27,019 nucleotides of DNA from an uncultured Coriobacteriia bacterium (GCA_949283445.1 CASDTD010000147.1:1-27019); one strand, 5' to 3'; positions 15,437 to 23,890 are shown, counted from the first letter of the stretch. The notes: generated by a model from the letters alone, not told the origin. Program-made: numbers and translations.

Positions 15437-15570
15437 GTCGTGCGCTGACATAGGGGGGCTTCTCGGGTCCGGCCTGCCGTTTACCACAGGGGCGTTTCCG
15501 CTCGGTTGTCGTAATATTTCCATCGTGTTAATACCTCGCGCCACGGATGCCCATCGCGCGAAACGCTCAC

Positions 15571-16964
<1,394 letters not shown>

Positions 16965-17025
16965 GAGCGCTGCTGCAAGGCATATGCTGACATCAGCCTG
17001 CTGCTGACGTTGGGGCGTGAGAGCG

Positions 17026-17064
17026 AAGAGCCGCTTTCCCCGCAAGGGGAGGGCGGCTCTTTTT
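17026..17064 (+). terminator. Intrinsic terminator of gdhA
   Basis: AAGAGCCGC (17026-17034) pairs with GCGGCTCTT (17053-17061), with an inner CCCC-GCAA-GGGG hairpin, followed by a five-T run. Confidence 0.93.
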
Positions 17065-17079
17065 GCGTCTGCGCGGCGT

Positions 17080-17136
17080 CGAGTGCGACGATTGCAGCGG
17101 AACAATCCGTCGAGTGCGGCGAAACCATCGCACTCG
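17080..17136. repeat. Repeated CGAGTGCG octamer with inverted copy
   Basis: CGAGTGCG occurs at 17080-17087 and 17111-17118, and as its complement CGCACTCG at 17129-17136. The last two form an 8-bp stem with a 10-base loop. It lies between the gdhA terminator and the next gene and may be an operator or a leader structure for that gene. Confidence 0.45.
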
Positions 17137-17234
17137 GCGCACCCGATGCGCGACAGAAGGTGTGCAGCTGGCGCTGAATGGCGACAGGTACGTTACGTCA
17201 CCGCGATGCAGTCTCGGGGCGCTGCGAGTTCGGG

Positions 17235-17246
17235 TACGATGGTTCT
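17235..17246 (+). promoter_or_regulatory. Possible -10 element giving a leaderless mRNA
   Basis: TACGAT (17235-17240) ends 6 bases before the ATG at 17247, and no Shine-Dalgarno sequence is present between them. If this is the -10, transcription starts at or next to the A of the ATG. The -35 region is not recognisable. Confidence 0.35.
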
Positions 17247-18371
17247 ATGAAAGACGCGCAGGACATACTCGCCTATATTCGTCAGCGCACGGAACCCTTC
17301 TCGCGGCTGCCTTACTGCGATGCCGATGCGCTCGTGCTCTCGGCGCTCTCCTACTATCATTTCGAAGACGTGCCCGAAATCGCGGAAATGCGAGCATCTG
17401 TGCGCGTGCGCGATCTGCTGTCATATGCGTCGCTCGAAACCTACGCTCAACGCATGTTCGGCGACAAGAACATGGGCGCTCTGCTCGAGACCATCATCGA
17501 AAGCCCGCGCTTTGGCCCGCTTTCCCTCCTTCATTTCAGCTACTACGTCTCTGAAGAGCTGACCACGCAGTTCTCTGCCACGACGTTTCGCATCTCGGAA
17601 GATGGTGCCGACGACGAGGAACTCGTCCTCTCGTTTCGCGGCACCGATATCGAGCAGCTTGCCTGGAATGAAGACTTCAACCTGTGCATCATGCCCGAGA
17701 TTCCCTCGGAGCTGTTCGCCGTGACGTACTTCGAGTCTGTCTTGCAGGTGCATCCAGACGCGCGTGTCCACCTGACCGGGCACTCGAAAGGCGGCACGCT
17801 TGCGGAGTTCGCATGCGCGACGGCTGACGATGAACAAGCCGGCAAGATTGCAGGCGTCGTCACGTTCGACGCGCCGGGGCTGTCGTGTCTGGGCTCGCGT
17901 GCCTGCCCCGAGTTCATCGAACGTGATTCGGACATGGCACTTCTGCAGCATGAGCGCGGCGTCCTCTTGAAAAAGTACGTGTTCCCCTCGATGCTCGGGC
18001 TGCTGATGGAGACGCGGCCGGTCGACAGGCTGCTTACGGTCGATACGAGCGGGGCCGGCATGGGTCATGACGTGTTCACGCCCAAGATTGTCGACGGCAT
18101 CATCCAGACGAAGGCGTACCCAGGCTGGATGCTCGACAACGGTCTGTGGGTCAACCGCTGGGTCGTCAGGCTTTCGCTCGACGAGCGTCGGGCAGTCATA
18201 GACTGCCTGTTCGACGCGTTCGGCCCCGACGCGAACAGCTTCGTGTTCCGGGGCCCGCAAGACATGCTGTCAGTGTTGCTCTCCGCTGTACGCGGACGCG
18301 TGCACCTGCCACGTGCGCAAGGGCGTCTCGTCAACCGCGCGGCGCTCAAGCTACGCCAAGCGCTCTTCTAG
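17247..18371 (+). CDS. DUF2974 (Mbeg1-like) alpha/beta hydrolase family protein
   Basis: A 374-residue lipase-like protein, probably cytosolic, since no signal peptide is visible. The class 3 lipase-like core is seen as LVLSFRGTD, then the nucleophile elbow TGHSKGG with Ser180, and VVTFDAPGL. This pattern is typical of the DUF2974 family, whose substrates are not known to me. The ATG at 17247 gives normal family length; the frame is open back to 17178, but that start has no ribosome site either. The 3' end overlaps the convergent ferredoxin gene by 21 bases. The gene is monocistronic between the gdhA terminator and that convergent gene. Confidence 0.8.
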   Translation: MKDAQDILAYIRQRTEPFSRLPYCDADALVLSALSYYHFEDVPEIAEMRASVRVRDLLSYASLETYAQRMFGDKNMGALLETIIESPRFGPLSLLHFSYYVSEELTTQFSATTFRISEDGADDEELVLSFRGTDIEQLAWNEDFNLCIMPEIPSELFAVTYFESVLQVHPDARVHLTGHSKGGTLAEFACATADDEQAGKIAGVVTFDAPGLSCLGSRACPEFIERDSDMALLQHERGVLLKKYVFPSMLGLLMETRPVDRLLTVDTSGAGMGHDVFTPKIVDGIIQTKAYPGWMLDNGLWVNRWVVRLSLDERRAVIDCLFDAFGPDANSFVFRGPQDMLSVLLSAVRGRVHLPRAQGRLVNRAALKLRQALF

Positions 18372-19013
18372 CACCTCGCCGCCCACGCTGAGGGTGACCA
18401 CGGAAAGCGGTATGTCTTTGCCCGACGCCTCGCGCGCCTGAATGGCCGCCCGCTCGATTCCCCCGCAGCAGGGCACCTCCATGCGCGTGACGGTGACCGA
18501 CGCGATGTCGTTTGCTGCCAGAATCGCGCTGAGTTTTTCCGTGTAGTCGATGCCGTCGAGCTTCGGGCAACCGATGAGCGTCACCTTGCCGCGCATGTAG
18601 TCGCGGTGGAAAGCGCCATGGGCGAAGGCACAGCAGTCGGCGGCGACGAGCAGGTCCGCTCCTTGGAAATACGGTGCCGTCAACGGCGCCAGCTTGATCT
18701 GCACGGGCCAGTTGGCCAGCTCTGAGACGGCAGGTGCGCTGGCAAAGGAGCCTGCAGGCGCCTCCTTTTCCCTGCGCTGGTGCTTGCGCGCTTCCACCGC
18801 AGCTGCGTCGTAAGCTGCCGCCTCCCTCTGCACGAAGCTGATGGCGTTTTGCGGACAGGCCGGCAGGCAGTCTCCCATGCCGTCGCAGAAGTCGTCGCGC
18901 ACGAGCTTGGCGACACCGTCGATGATTTCCAGCGCGCCTTCATGGCATGCGTTCACGCACAGCCCGCATCCGTTGCAGGCGTTCTCGTCTATTTCGATGA
19001 CCGTTCTCAACAT
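18351..19013 (-). CDS. Cys-rich 4Fe-4S ferredoxin-domain protein
   Basis: A 220-residue iron-sulfur protein. Residues 1-60 form a two-cluster ferredoxin domain: the first site is standard (Cys13, 16, 19, 23), while the second is CDGMGDCLPACP with Cys43, 49 and 53, Met46 standing at the usual second Cys. CDGLG-type second sites occur in a known ferredoxin family, so this may be natural for it. A basic linker follows (about 80-100), then a second domain with ADCCAFAHGAFHRD, IGCPKLDG and VPCCGG, likely more metal or redox sites. The role is unknown; electron transfer or oxidative-stress sensing is a guess. The ATG at 19013 has a GGAGA site. It is divergent from the Crp/Fnr regulator, which probably controls it. 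Confidence 0.85.
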   Translation of the reverse strand: MLRTVIEIDENACNGCGLCVNACHEGALEIIDGVAKLVRDDFCDGMGDCLPACPQNAISFVQREAAAYDAAAVEARKHQRREKEAPAGSFASAPAVSELANWPVQIKLAPLTAPYFQGADLLVAADCCAFAHGAFHRDYMRGKVTLIGCPKLDGIDYTEKLSAILAANDIASVTVTRMEVPCCGGIERAAIQAREASGKDIPLSVVTLSVGGEVLEERLA

Positions 19014-19057
19014 GATGTCTCCAGTCTGTTAGGTGGACAGCGTCTTGCCGCCTTTGC

Positions 19058-19099
19058 AGTGTATGGAGATGTTTCGGTAAAATATGTTGTAATAACAAC
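19058..19099 (-). promoter_or_regulatory. Predicted Crp/Fnr-type site and -10 of the ferredoxin gene
   Basis: GTTGT-AATA-ACAAC (19086-19099) is a perfect 14-bp palindrome with the 5-4-5 layout of Fnr-like sites. Read on the minus strand, TACACT (19063-19058) is a good -10. A start 7 bases on from it (about 19051) puts the palindrome centre (19092.5) at -41.5, the class II activator position, with no proper -35 present. The leader to the ATG would be about 38 nt. Confidence 0.55.
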
Positions 19100-19170
19100 G
19101 AAAAGATGATATCTCTGTCTAACACGCTGTGCCCCCCTGTCGCGTGCTTTTGAATGAAGGAGAAACGGCT

Positions 19171-19860
19171 ATGCCGAGCCAGGCCATCGATTTCGAACGG
19201 CTTTCCCAGATGTCCTTGTTTGACAAGGTCACGCCCGAACAGGTCCAATGCATGGTCGAATGCCTCAACGTGCAGCCGCGTTCCTACGACAAGGGGGAGT
19301 ACCTGTGCCATGTCGGTCAAGTCGTGAAGGCGCTCGGCGTCGTCTTGAAGGGCAGCGTGCGCATCGAGAACAACGACGTCTGGGGCAATACCACGGTCCT
19401 CTCGGTTGTCGAAGAGGGGTCTATCTTCGTCGAGTCGTACGCTGCTATGACCGATGAGCCCCTGCTTGTCAATGTGGTCGCGGCGCAAGATTGCGAGGTC
19501 CTGTTCCTGGACACGATACGCCTCTGCTCGACATGCGAGCAGAGGTGCCCCTGGCACACGACGGTGAACCGCAACCTCTTGGGCATCATCGCGTCCAAGA
19601 ACGTCGGCTTGACGCGCAGGATCACCCATTCCGCCCCTCGGACCATACGCGGCAAGCTGCTCTCGTACCTTTCGACGCAGGCGCTCAAGCACGGCGGCAA
19701 CGAGTTCACGATTCCCTATACGCGCCAGCAGCTCGCCGACTACCTGTGCGTTGACAGGTCGGCTCTGTGCACCGAGATCGGGAAGATGCAGAAGGAGGGG
19801 CTGCTCGAGACGAGGCGATCCCATTTCGTCTTGAGCAAGAGCTTCGCCGAGGCCCTGTAA
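19171..19860 (+). CDS. Crp/Fnr-family transcription regulator
   Basis: A 229-residue regulator with an N-terminal cyclic-nucleotide-like sensor barrel (about 15-130), a long dimer helix and a C-terminal winged helix. The recognition helix region is YTRQQLADYLCVDRSALCTEIGKM. After the barrel comes a Cys cluster, Cys119, 122 and 126 with His129 (CSTCEQRCPWH), of the kind seen in anaerobe Crp/Fnr proteins. It may sense redox state, metal or a ligand; cAMP binding residues are not obvious. The ATG at 19171 has an AAGGAGAA site; an upstream ATG in frame (19129) does not. It is divergent from the Cys-rich ferredoxin gene. The 14-bp palindrome in the shared gap also overlaps a TTGTAA -35-like hexamer on this strand, so autorepression is possible. 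Confidence 0.9.
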   Translation: MPSQAIDFERLSQMSLFDKVTPEQVQCMVECLNVQPRSYDKGEYLCHVGQVVKALGVVLKGSVRIENNDVWGNTTVLSVVEEGSIFVESYAAMTDEPLLVNVVAAQDCEVLFLDTIRLCSTCEQRCPWHTTVNRNLLGIIASKNVGLTRRITHSAPRTIRGKLLSYLSTQALKHGGNEFTIPYTRQQLADYLCVDRSALCTEIGKMQKEGLLETRRSHFVLSKSFAEAL

Positions 19861-19902
19861 AAGCCGCTTTGCGACGGTTGTCGGAACGCGCTTTTCCGCC
19901 AG

Positions 19903-19949
19903 CGGCATGTGAAAAAATATTCACGATTCCCACATGCCGTGCATTTTTT
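19903..19949 (+). terminator. Intrinsic terminator of the Crp/Fnr gene
   Basis: CGGCATGTG (19903-19911) and CACATGCCG (19931-19939) form a 9-bp stem around a 19-base loop, followed by TGCA and a six-T run. The loop holds part of an alternative palindrome, GTGAA-N6-TTCAC (19909-19924). Confidence 0.75.
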
Positions 19950-19998
19950 GGTCACGACCTGCGAAAACACAACAAATTGCGTCCGTATAGCCAACAAT

Positions 19999-20014
19999 CC
20001 ACAAAATATTGTGG
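19999..20014. promoter_or_regulatory. NrdR box-like palindrome 1
   Basis: CCACAAAATATTGTGG is a near-perfect palindrome matching the NrdR consensus (ACACWATATATWGTGT) in its core. It lies 68 bases upstream of the second box and overlaps a DnaA-box sequence. Confidence 0.6.
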
Positions 20015-20018
20015 ATAA
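20010..20018 (-). promoter_or_regulatory. Perfect DnaA-box sequence
   Basis: TTATCCACA on the minus strand, the consensus 9-mer. A near match, CAATCCACA, lies on the plus strand at 19995-20003. A single perfect 9-mer may be chance. Confidence 0.45.
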
Positions 20019-20066
20019 ACCTCGCCCAGAAACGCCGCGTTATGGTCTATCCTAGGTCAGGCAAAA

Positions 20067-20114
20067 ACACTAAGTATTGTTCCCGATTCTACATATTTAC
20101 ACAAGATATTGTGT
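20067..20114 (+). promoter_or_regulatory. Paired NrdR boxes upstream of nrdD
   Basis: ACACTAAGTATTGTTC (20067-20082, about 12 of 16 consensus positions) and ACACAAGATATTGTGT (20099-20114, about 15 of 16) start exactly 32 bases apart, three helical turns, the spacing typical of NrdR sites. NrdR represses ribonucleotide reductase genes when dATP is high. A TTTACA-N16-TATGCA promoter-like pair (20096-20123) overlaps the second box, so repression by occlusion is plausible. Confidence 0.75.
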
Positions 20115-20190
20115 TTGTATGCAAAGCCACGGCATAACGCGAAAAGCACAGGACAGAAAACAGCAGTACAACAGGGGAAAGGGCACCAAG

Positions 20191-22413
20191 ATGAAGATCA
20201 TCAAGCGCAACGGCTCCGAAGTTGCCTTCGATTTGAGCAAGATCGTCAACGCTATCAAGGCCGCGAATGCAGAGGTGCCCGAGTCCGAGCAGCTCACCGA
20301 GCGTCAGGTGGAATATGCCGCGCTCAACGTCGAGGATTCCTGCAAGGCTGCCGGGCATACCGTCTCGGTTGAGGAAATCCAGGACATGGTCGAAGACGAG
20401 ATCATGGCGCTGGATTGCTTCGAGGTCGCGCGCAGGTACATCATCTACCGCTACGTGCAGAGCCTGAAACGTCAGTCCAACACCACCGACGACAAGATCC
20501 TCGCGCTCATCGAGTGCACTCCCGAGGAAGTCAAGCAGGAGAACTCCAACAAGAACCCGACCGTCAACTCCGTGCAGCGTGACTACCTGGCCGGTGAGGT
20601 CTCCAAGGACCTCACGATGCGCATGCTGCTGCCCAAAGACGTGGTCGAGGCGCACAACGAGGGCATCATCCACTTCCATGACGCCGACTACTTCGCGCAG
20701 CACATGCACAACTGCTGCCTCGTGAACCTCGAGGACATGCTCCAGAACGGCACGGTCATTTCCGGCACGCTCATCGAGCGCCCGCACAGCTTCTCCACGG
20801 CATGCAACATCGCCACGCAGATCATCGCGCAGGTGGCGTCCAGCCAGTACGGCGGGCAGTCCATCAGCCTGACGCACCTGGCGCCGTTCGTGGACGTGAG
20901 CCGCAAGAAGATCCGCCGCGAGGTCTACGCGGAAATCGAGACCCTGGGCACGGCACCCGATGAGGACAAGATCAACGAAATCGTCGAGCGTCGCCTGAAG
21001 GACGAGATTCGCCGTGGCGTCCAGACCATCCAGTACCAGGTCGTCACGCTCATGACCACCAACGGCCAGGCGCCCTTCGTCACCGTGTACATGTACCTTG
21101 ACGAGGCACGCAACGAGGTCGAGAAGCACGACTTGGCCATGATCATCGAGGAAACGCTGCGCCAGCGCTATCAGGGCGTGAAGAACGAGGCGGGCGTCTG
21201 GGTTACTCCGGCGTTCCCCAAGCTCATCTACGTGCTCGAAGAAGACAACATCGACGAGGGCAGCCCGTACTTCTACCTGACGGAGCTCGCTGCCAAGTGC
21301 ACGGCCAAGCGCATGGTGCCCGACTACATCTCGGCCAAGAAGATGCGCGAGTTCAAGCTCTCCAAGGGCGAGACGGAAGGCCATGGCGACGTCTACACGT
21401 GCATGGGCTGCCGTTCCTTCCTGACGCCGGACCGTTCCGGCAACGGCTTCGACAACGTTTCCAACGCTGGCAACTATCAGCCCGGCAAGCCCAAGTACTA
21501 CGGGCGCTTCAACCAGGGCGTCGTTACCATCAACCTCGTCGACGTGGCATGCTCTTCGGGCAAGGACATGGACAAGTTCTGGGACATCTTCGAGGAGCGC
21601 CTCGAGCTGTGTCACCGCGCCCTGCGCTGCCGTCATGAGCGCTTGAAGGGCACGTTGTCCGATGCCGCCCCCATTCTGTGGCAGTACGGCGCACTAGCCC
21701 GTCTGAAGAAGGGCGAGCCCATCGACAAGCTGCTCTACGGTGGCTATTCCACCATCAGCCTGGGTTATGCGGGCCTGTACGAGTGCGTCAAGTACATGAC
21801 GGGCTACAGCCACACAGATCCGAACGGCACCGAGTTCGCGCTCGCGGTTATGCAGAAGATGAACGACAAATGCGCCGAGTGGAAGGGCGCCGAGGACATC
21901 GACTACTCGCTGTACGGCACGCCGCTCGAGTCCACGACGTACAAGTTCGCCAAGGCCCTGCAGCGAAGGTTCGGCATCATCCCGGGCGTGACGGACAAGG
22001 GCTACATCACGAACAGCTACCACGTGCATGTCACGGAGGAGATCGACGCCTTCACGAAGCTCAAGTTCGAGTCCGAGTTCCAGCGCCTGTCGCCGGGCGG
22101 TGCCATCAGCTACATCGAGGTGCCCAACATGCAGGACAACCTCAAGGCCGTGGTGAGCGTCATGCGCTACATCTACGACAACATCATGTACGCCGAGCTC
22201 AACACGAAGAGCGACTACTGCCAGGTCTGCGGTTACGACGGCGAGATTCAGATCGTCGAAGAGGACGGCAAGCTCGAGTGGGAGTGCCCCAACTGTGGCA
22301 ACCGCGACCACAGCACCCTGAACGTCGCGCGCCGTACCTGCGGCTACATCGGCACGCAGTTCTGGAACCAGGGGCGCACGGAGGAGATTAAGGACCGCGT
22401 CCTGCACTTGTAG
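20191..22413 (+). CDS. nrdD: Anaerobic (class III) ribonucleoside-triphosphate reductase
   Basis: A 740-residue oxygen-sensitive glycyl-radical enzyme that reduces ribonucleoside triphosphates to deoxynucleotides. The N-terminal ATP cone (about 1-95, KIIKRNGSEVAF) gives allosteric control. The catalytic core follows, with HNCCLVNLEDM and the active-site Cys pair CMGC (Cys404, Cys407). Cys677, 680, 699 and 702 form the C-terminal zinc site, and RTCGY carries the probable radical Gly718. The ATG at 20191 is preferred for family length and the GGGGAAAGGG site; the frame stays open upstream to 20077, but that part holds the control sites. The activase nrdG follows after one small gene. NrdR-type boxes upstream suggest dNTP-level control. 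Confidence 0.97.
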   Translation: MKIIKRNGSEVAFDLSKIVNAIKAANAEVPESEQLTERQVEYAALNVEDSCKAAGHTVSVEEIQDMVEDEIMALDCFEVARRYIIYRYVQSLKRQSNTTDDKILALIECTPEEVKQENSNKNPTVNSVQRDYLAGEVSKDLTMRMLLPKDVVEAHNEGIIHFHDADYFAQHMHNCCLVNLEDMLQNGTVISGTLIERPHSFSTACNIATQIIAQVASSQYGGQSISLTHLAPFVDVSRKKIRREVYAEIETLGTAPDEDKINEIVERRLKDEIRRGVQTIQYQVVTLMTTNGQAPFVTVYMYLDEARNEVEKHDLAMIIEETLRQRYQGVKNEAGVWVTPAFPKLIYVLEEDNIDEGSPYFYLTELAAKCTAKRMVPDYISAKKMREFKLSKGETEGHGDVYTCMGCRSFLTPDRSGNGFDNVSNAGNYQPGKPKYYGRFNQGVVTINLVDVACSSGKDMDKFWDIFEERLELCHRALRCRHERLKGTLSDAAPILWQYGALARLKKGEPIDKLLYGGYSTISLGYAGLYECVKYMTGYSHTDPNGTEFALAVMQKMNDKCAEWKGAEDIDYSLYGTPLESTTYKFAKALQRRFGIIPGVTDKGYITNSYHVHVTEEIDAFTKLKFESEFQRLSPGGAISYIEVPNMQDNLKAVVSVMRYIYDNIMYAELNTKSDYCQVCGYDGEIQIVEEDGKLEWECPNCGNRDHSTLNVARRTCGYIGTQFWNQGRTEEIKDRVLHL

Positions 22414-22431
22414 GTTTCCAACGCTTGCGAG

Positions 22432-22580
22432 CGGGCTTGTCCTTTCGCTCAGGGAGGGACGCCCGCTCCGGCGTTTCGCGGGCGGCAGCTGCGGAACTCG
22501 CGCCTTCGGCGCTCAAACAGTCCTCGCTACCGCCGCCCGCTTCACTTGGAGCCGCCCCTACATCGCGAAGGACAAGCCCG
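22432..22580 (+). ncRNA. Candidate multibranched structured RNA or palindromic repeat after nrdD
   Basis: An outer stem pairs 22432-22448 with 22565-22580 (16 pairs, one bulged T; arm GCGAAGGACAAGCCCG). Inside are a hairpin at 22458-22475 (GACGCC/GGCGTT), a 9-bp stem GCGGGCGGC (22478-22486) with GCCGCCCGC (22532-22540), and, nested in that, GCGCC-TTC-GGCGC (22500-22512). This fills half of the 320-bp gap between nrdD and the next gene; no coding frame there is convincing. It could be a 3'-UTR or attenuator structure or a dispersed GC-rich repeat. The rest of the gap holds only a small TCTCT-GAACG-AGAGA hairpin at 22681-22695. Confidence 0.45.
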
Positions 22581-22733
22581 GATGCAGGAGTCTGCCTACA
22601 GGTGCAATGACGCGGCCCAGGCTTAATTGAAAATCTGTTTTACACAGATGCGCGATGAAGACGAAGCAGGTGAACGCTCCTCTCTGAACGAGAGACATGA
22701 CCCGCCCGCCGCAAATGGATGGGGAGATGACCG

Positions 22734-23099
22734 GTGAAGATCGAGCGAATCGAATGTCCGTTGACGGTGTGCAAGGTGGCGGACTACGCGCAGGTCGACT
22801 TGTCGGTGCCCTTCACCTTCACCGGTGCCACGGATGAGGAACGCTCGCTGGTGTGCCCGACCGAGCTCGTGCCAGAGAACACGCTGGCGCGCGAAGACGG
22901 TTGGCGTGCGTTTCGCATTGCGGGCACGCTCGATTTTTCGCTCGTCGGCATCTTGGCGCCCATTGCCACGCTTCTGGCGGATGCGCACATTGGCATCTTT
23001 GCAATCTCGACGTTCAATACCGATTATGTGCTGGTCAAGGAAGCAGATTTCGAACGGGTATGCGAGTTGCTCGTGGCTGCGGGCTATACGGTCAAGTAG
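22734..23099 (+). CDS. ACT-like small-domain protein between nrdD and nrdG
   Basis: A 121-residue cytosolic protein that looks like a tandem ACT/CASTOR-type ligand-binding fold. The C-terminal half carries IGIFAISTFNTDYVLVKEADFERVCELL, the typical second ACT-like strand and helix pattern; the first half (IECPLTVCKVAD) resembles the family's opening strand. No enzyme domain is attached. Proteins of this kind bind small effectors, often amino acids; the ligand here is unknown. The start is GTG at 22734 with a GGGGAGA site. It ends 15 bases before nrdG, so the two are almost certainly co-transcribed. A regulatory role in nucleotide reduction is an inference from position only. Confidence 0.75.
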   Translation: MKIERIECPLTVCKVADYAQVDLSVPFTFTGATDEERSLVCPTELVPENTLAREDGWRAFRIAGTLDFSLVGILAPIATLLADAHIGIFAISTFNTDYVLVKEADFERVCELLVAAGYTVK

Positions 23100-23114
23100 G
23101 GAAGAGGTCTGGAC

Positions 23115-23681
23115 ATGAACTACGGCAACATCAAGTACTGCGACATCGCCGACGGGGAAGGTGTGCGCACCACGCTGTTCGTGTCCGGTTGCACGCATCA
23201 CTGCGACGAGTGTTTCCAGCCCGAGACCTGGTCGTTTGATTTCGGCGAGCCGTTCACGCGCGAGGTGGAAGACCAGATTATCGAAAGCCTGCAGGCAGGT
23301 TACGTGGATGGTCTCACGCTTCTGGGCGGCGAGCCCATGGAACCTGCGAATCAAGGCGTGCTCGCCGATTTCACGACGCGCGTGAAAGAGGAATGCCCGG
23401 GCAAGACCATCTGGTGTTATACGGGCGATGTCTACGAGGACCTCGTCGATGCGGAAAGCCCGCGTCATACGGCAGACACGGAACGTTTTCTCGCGAACAT
23501 CGATGTGCTGGTGGACGGCCCGTACGACAAAGACGCGCAAGACATCACGTTGCGCTTCTGCGGCTCTTCCAACCAGCGTGTCATCGACTTGAACGCCACG
23601 CGCGCGTCTGGCGAACTTGCGCTTTGGGAAGACGACCCCATCTACGCCACGCACGAGCTCGCGCCCACAGCTGCAGTGTAG
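23115..23681 (+). CDS. nrdG: Anaerobic ribonucleotide reductase activating protein
   Basis: A 188-residue radical SAM activase that generates the glycyl radical on NrdD. The 4Fe-4S site is the family-typical CX3CX2C, CTHHCDEC with Cys26, Cys30 and Cys33. GGEP (71-74) binds the SAM amino group. The DGPYD segment and the RFCGSSNQRVIDL C-terminal block are typical of NrdG. The length is near the usual 150-200 residues. The ATG at 23115 has an AAGAGG site. It follows an ACT-like gene by 15 bases and lies about 700 bases after nrdD, probably in the same operon unless the structured gap ends some transcripts. Confidence 0.95.
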   Translation: MNYGNIKYCDIADGEGVRTTLFVSGCTHHCDECFQPETWSFDFGEPFTREVEDQIIESLQAGYVDGLTLLGGEPMEPANQGVLADFTTRVKEECPGKTIWCYTGDVYEDLVDAESPRHTADTERFLANIDVLVDGPYDKDAQDITLRFCGSSNQRVIDLNATRASGELALWEDDPIYATHELAPTAAV

Positions 23682-23709
23682 GGGCATCTTCGCTCGCGAA
23701 ACGAAGAAT

Positions 23710-23756
23710 CTGCAGAAACGCGCTTAATTGCGCCTCGATTAAGCGCGTTTCTGCAG
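23710..23756. repeat. Perfect 19-bp inverted repeat (hairpin) after nrdG
   Basis: CTGCAGAAACGCGCTTAAT (23710-23728) and its exact complement (23738-23756) enclose a 9-base loop. The following bases, AGCTGCCGTC, hold no T-run, so it is not a standard intrinsic terminator, although the position 28 bases after the nrdG stop fits transcript-end protection. It could also be a small dispersed palindrome. Confidence 0.8.
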
Positions 23757-23861
23757 AGCTGCCGTCTTAGGGGAAGAGCGGTGCGATGATGAGGGCACTT
23801 GGCTCGCATCATGTTTGCGGCTTTCCGAAAGCCGCGTGTGCGACGTTGGCGCATTTTCGTG

Positions 23862-23890
23862 TTTCCACCACGCTCCATAACTCGTACAAT
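23862..23890 (+). promoter_or_regulatory. Probable promoter of the xpt-permease operon
   Basis: TTTCCA (23862-23867), a 17-base spacer and TACAAT (23885-23890). The expected leader is about 60 nt. No purine-riboswitch core is recognisable in it. Confidence 0.55.

Noticed and set aside
19909..19924. GTGAA-N6-TTCAC as a Crp binding site for nrdD
   Set aside because: It lies within the loop of the T-tailed terminator of the Crp/Fnr gene and about 280 bases from nrdD, so a terminator is the simpler reading.
20089..21636. Long minus-strand open frame opposite nrdD
   Set aside because: It is low-complexity, Val/Asp/His-rich shadow protein; nrdD on the other strand is certain.
22425..22610. 61-codon open frame after nrdD
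   Set aside because: It coincides with the strongly structured segment, has no ribosome site and no family pattern.
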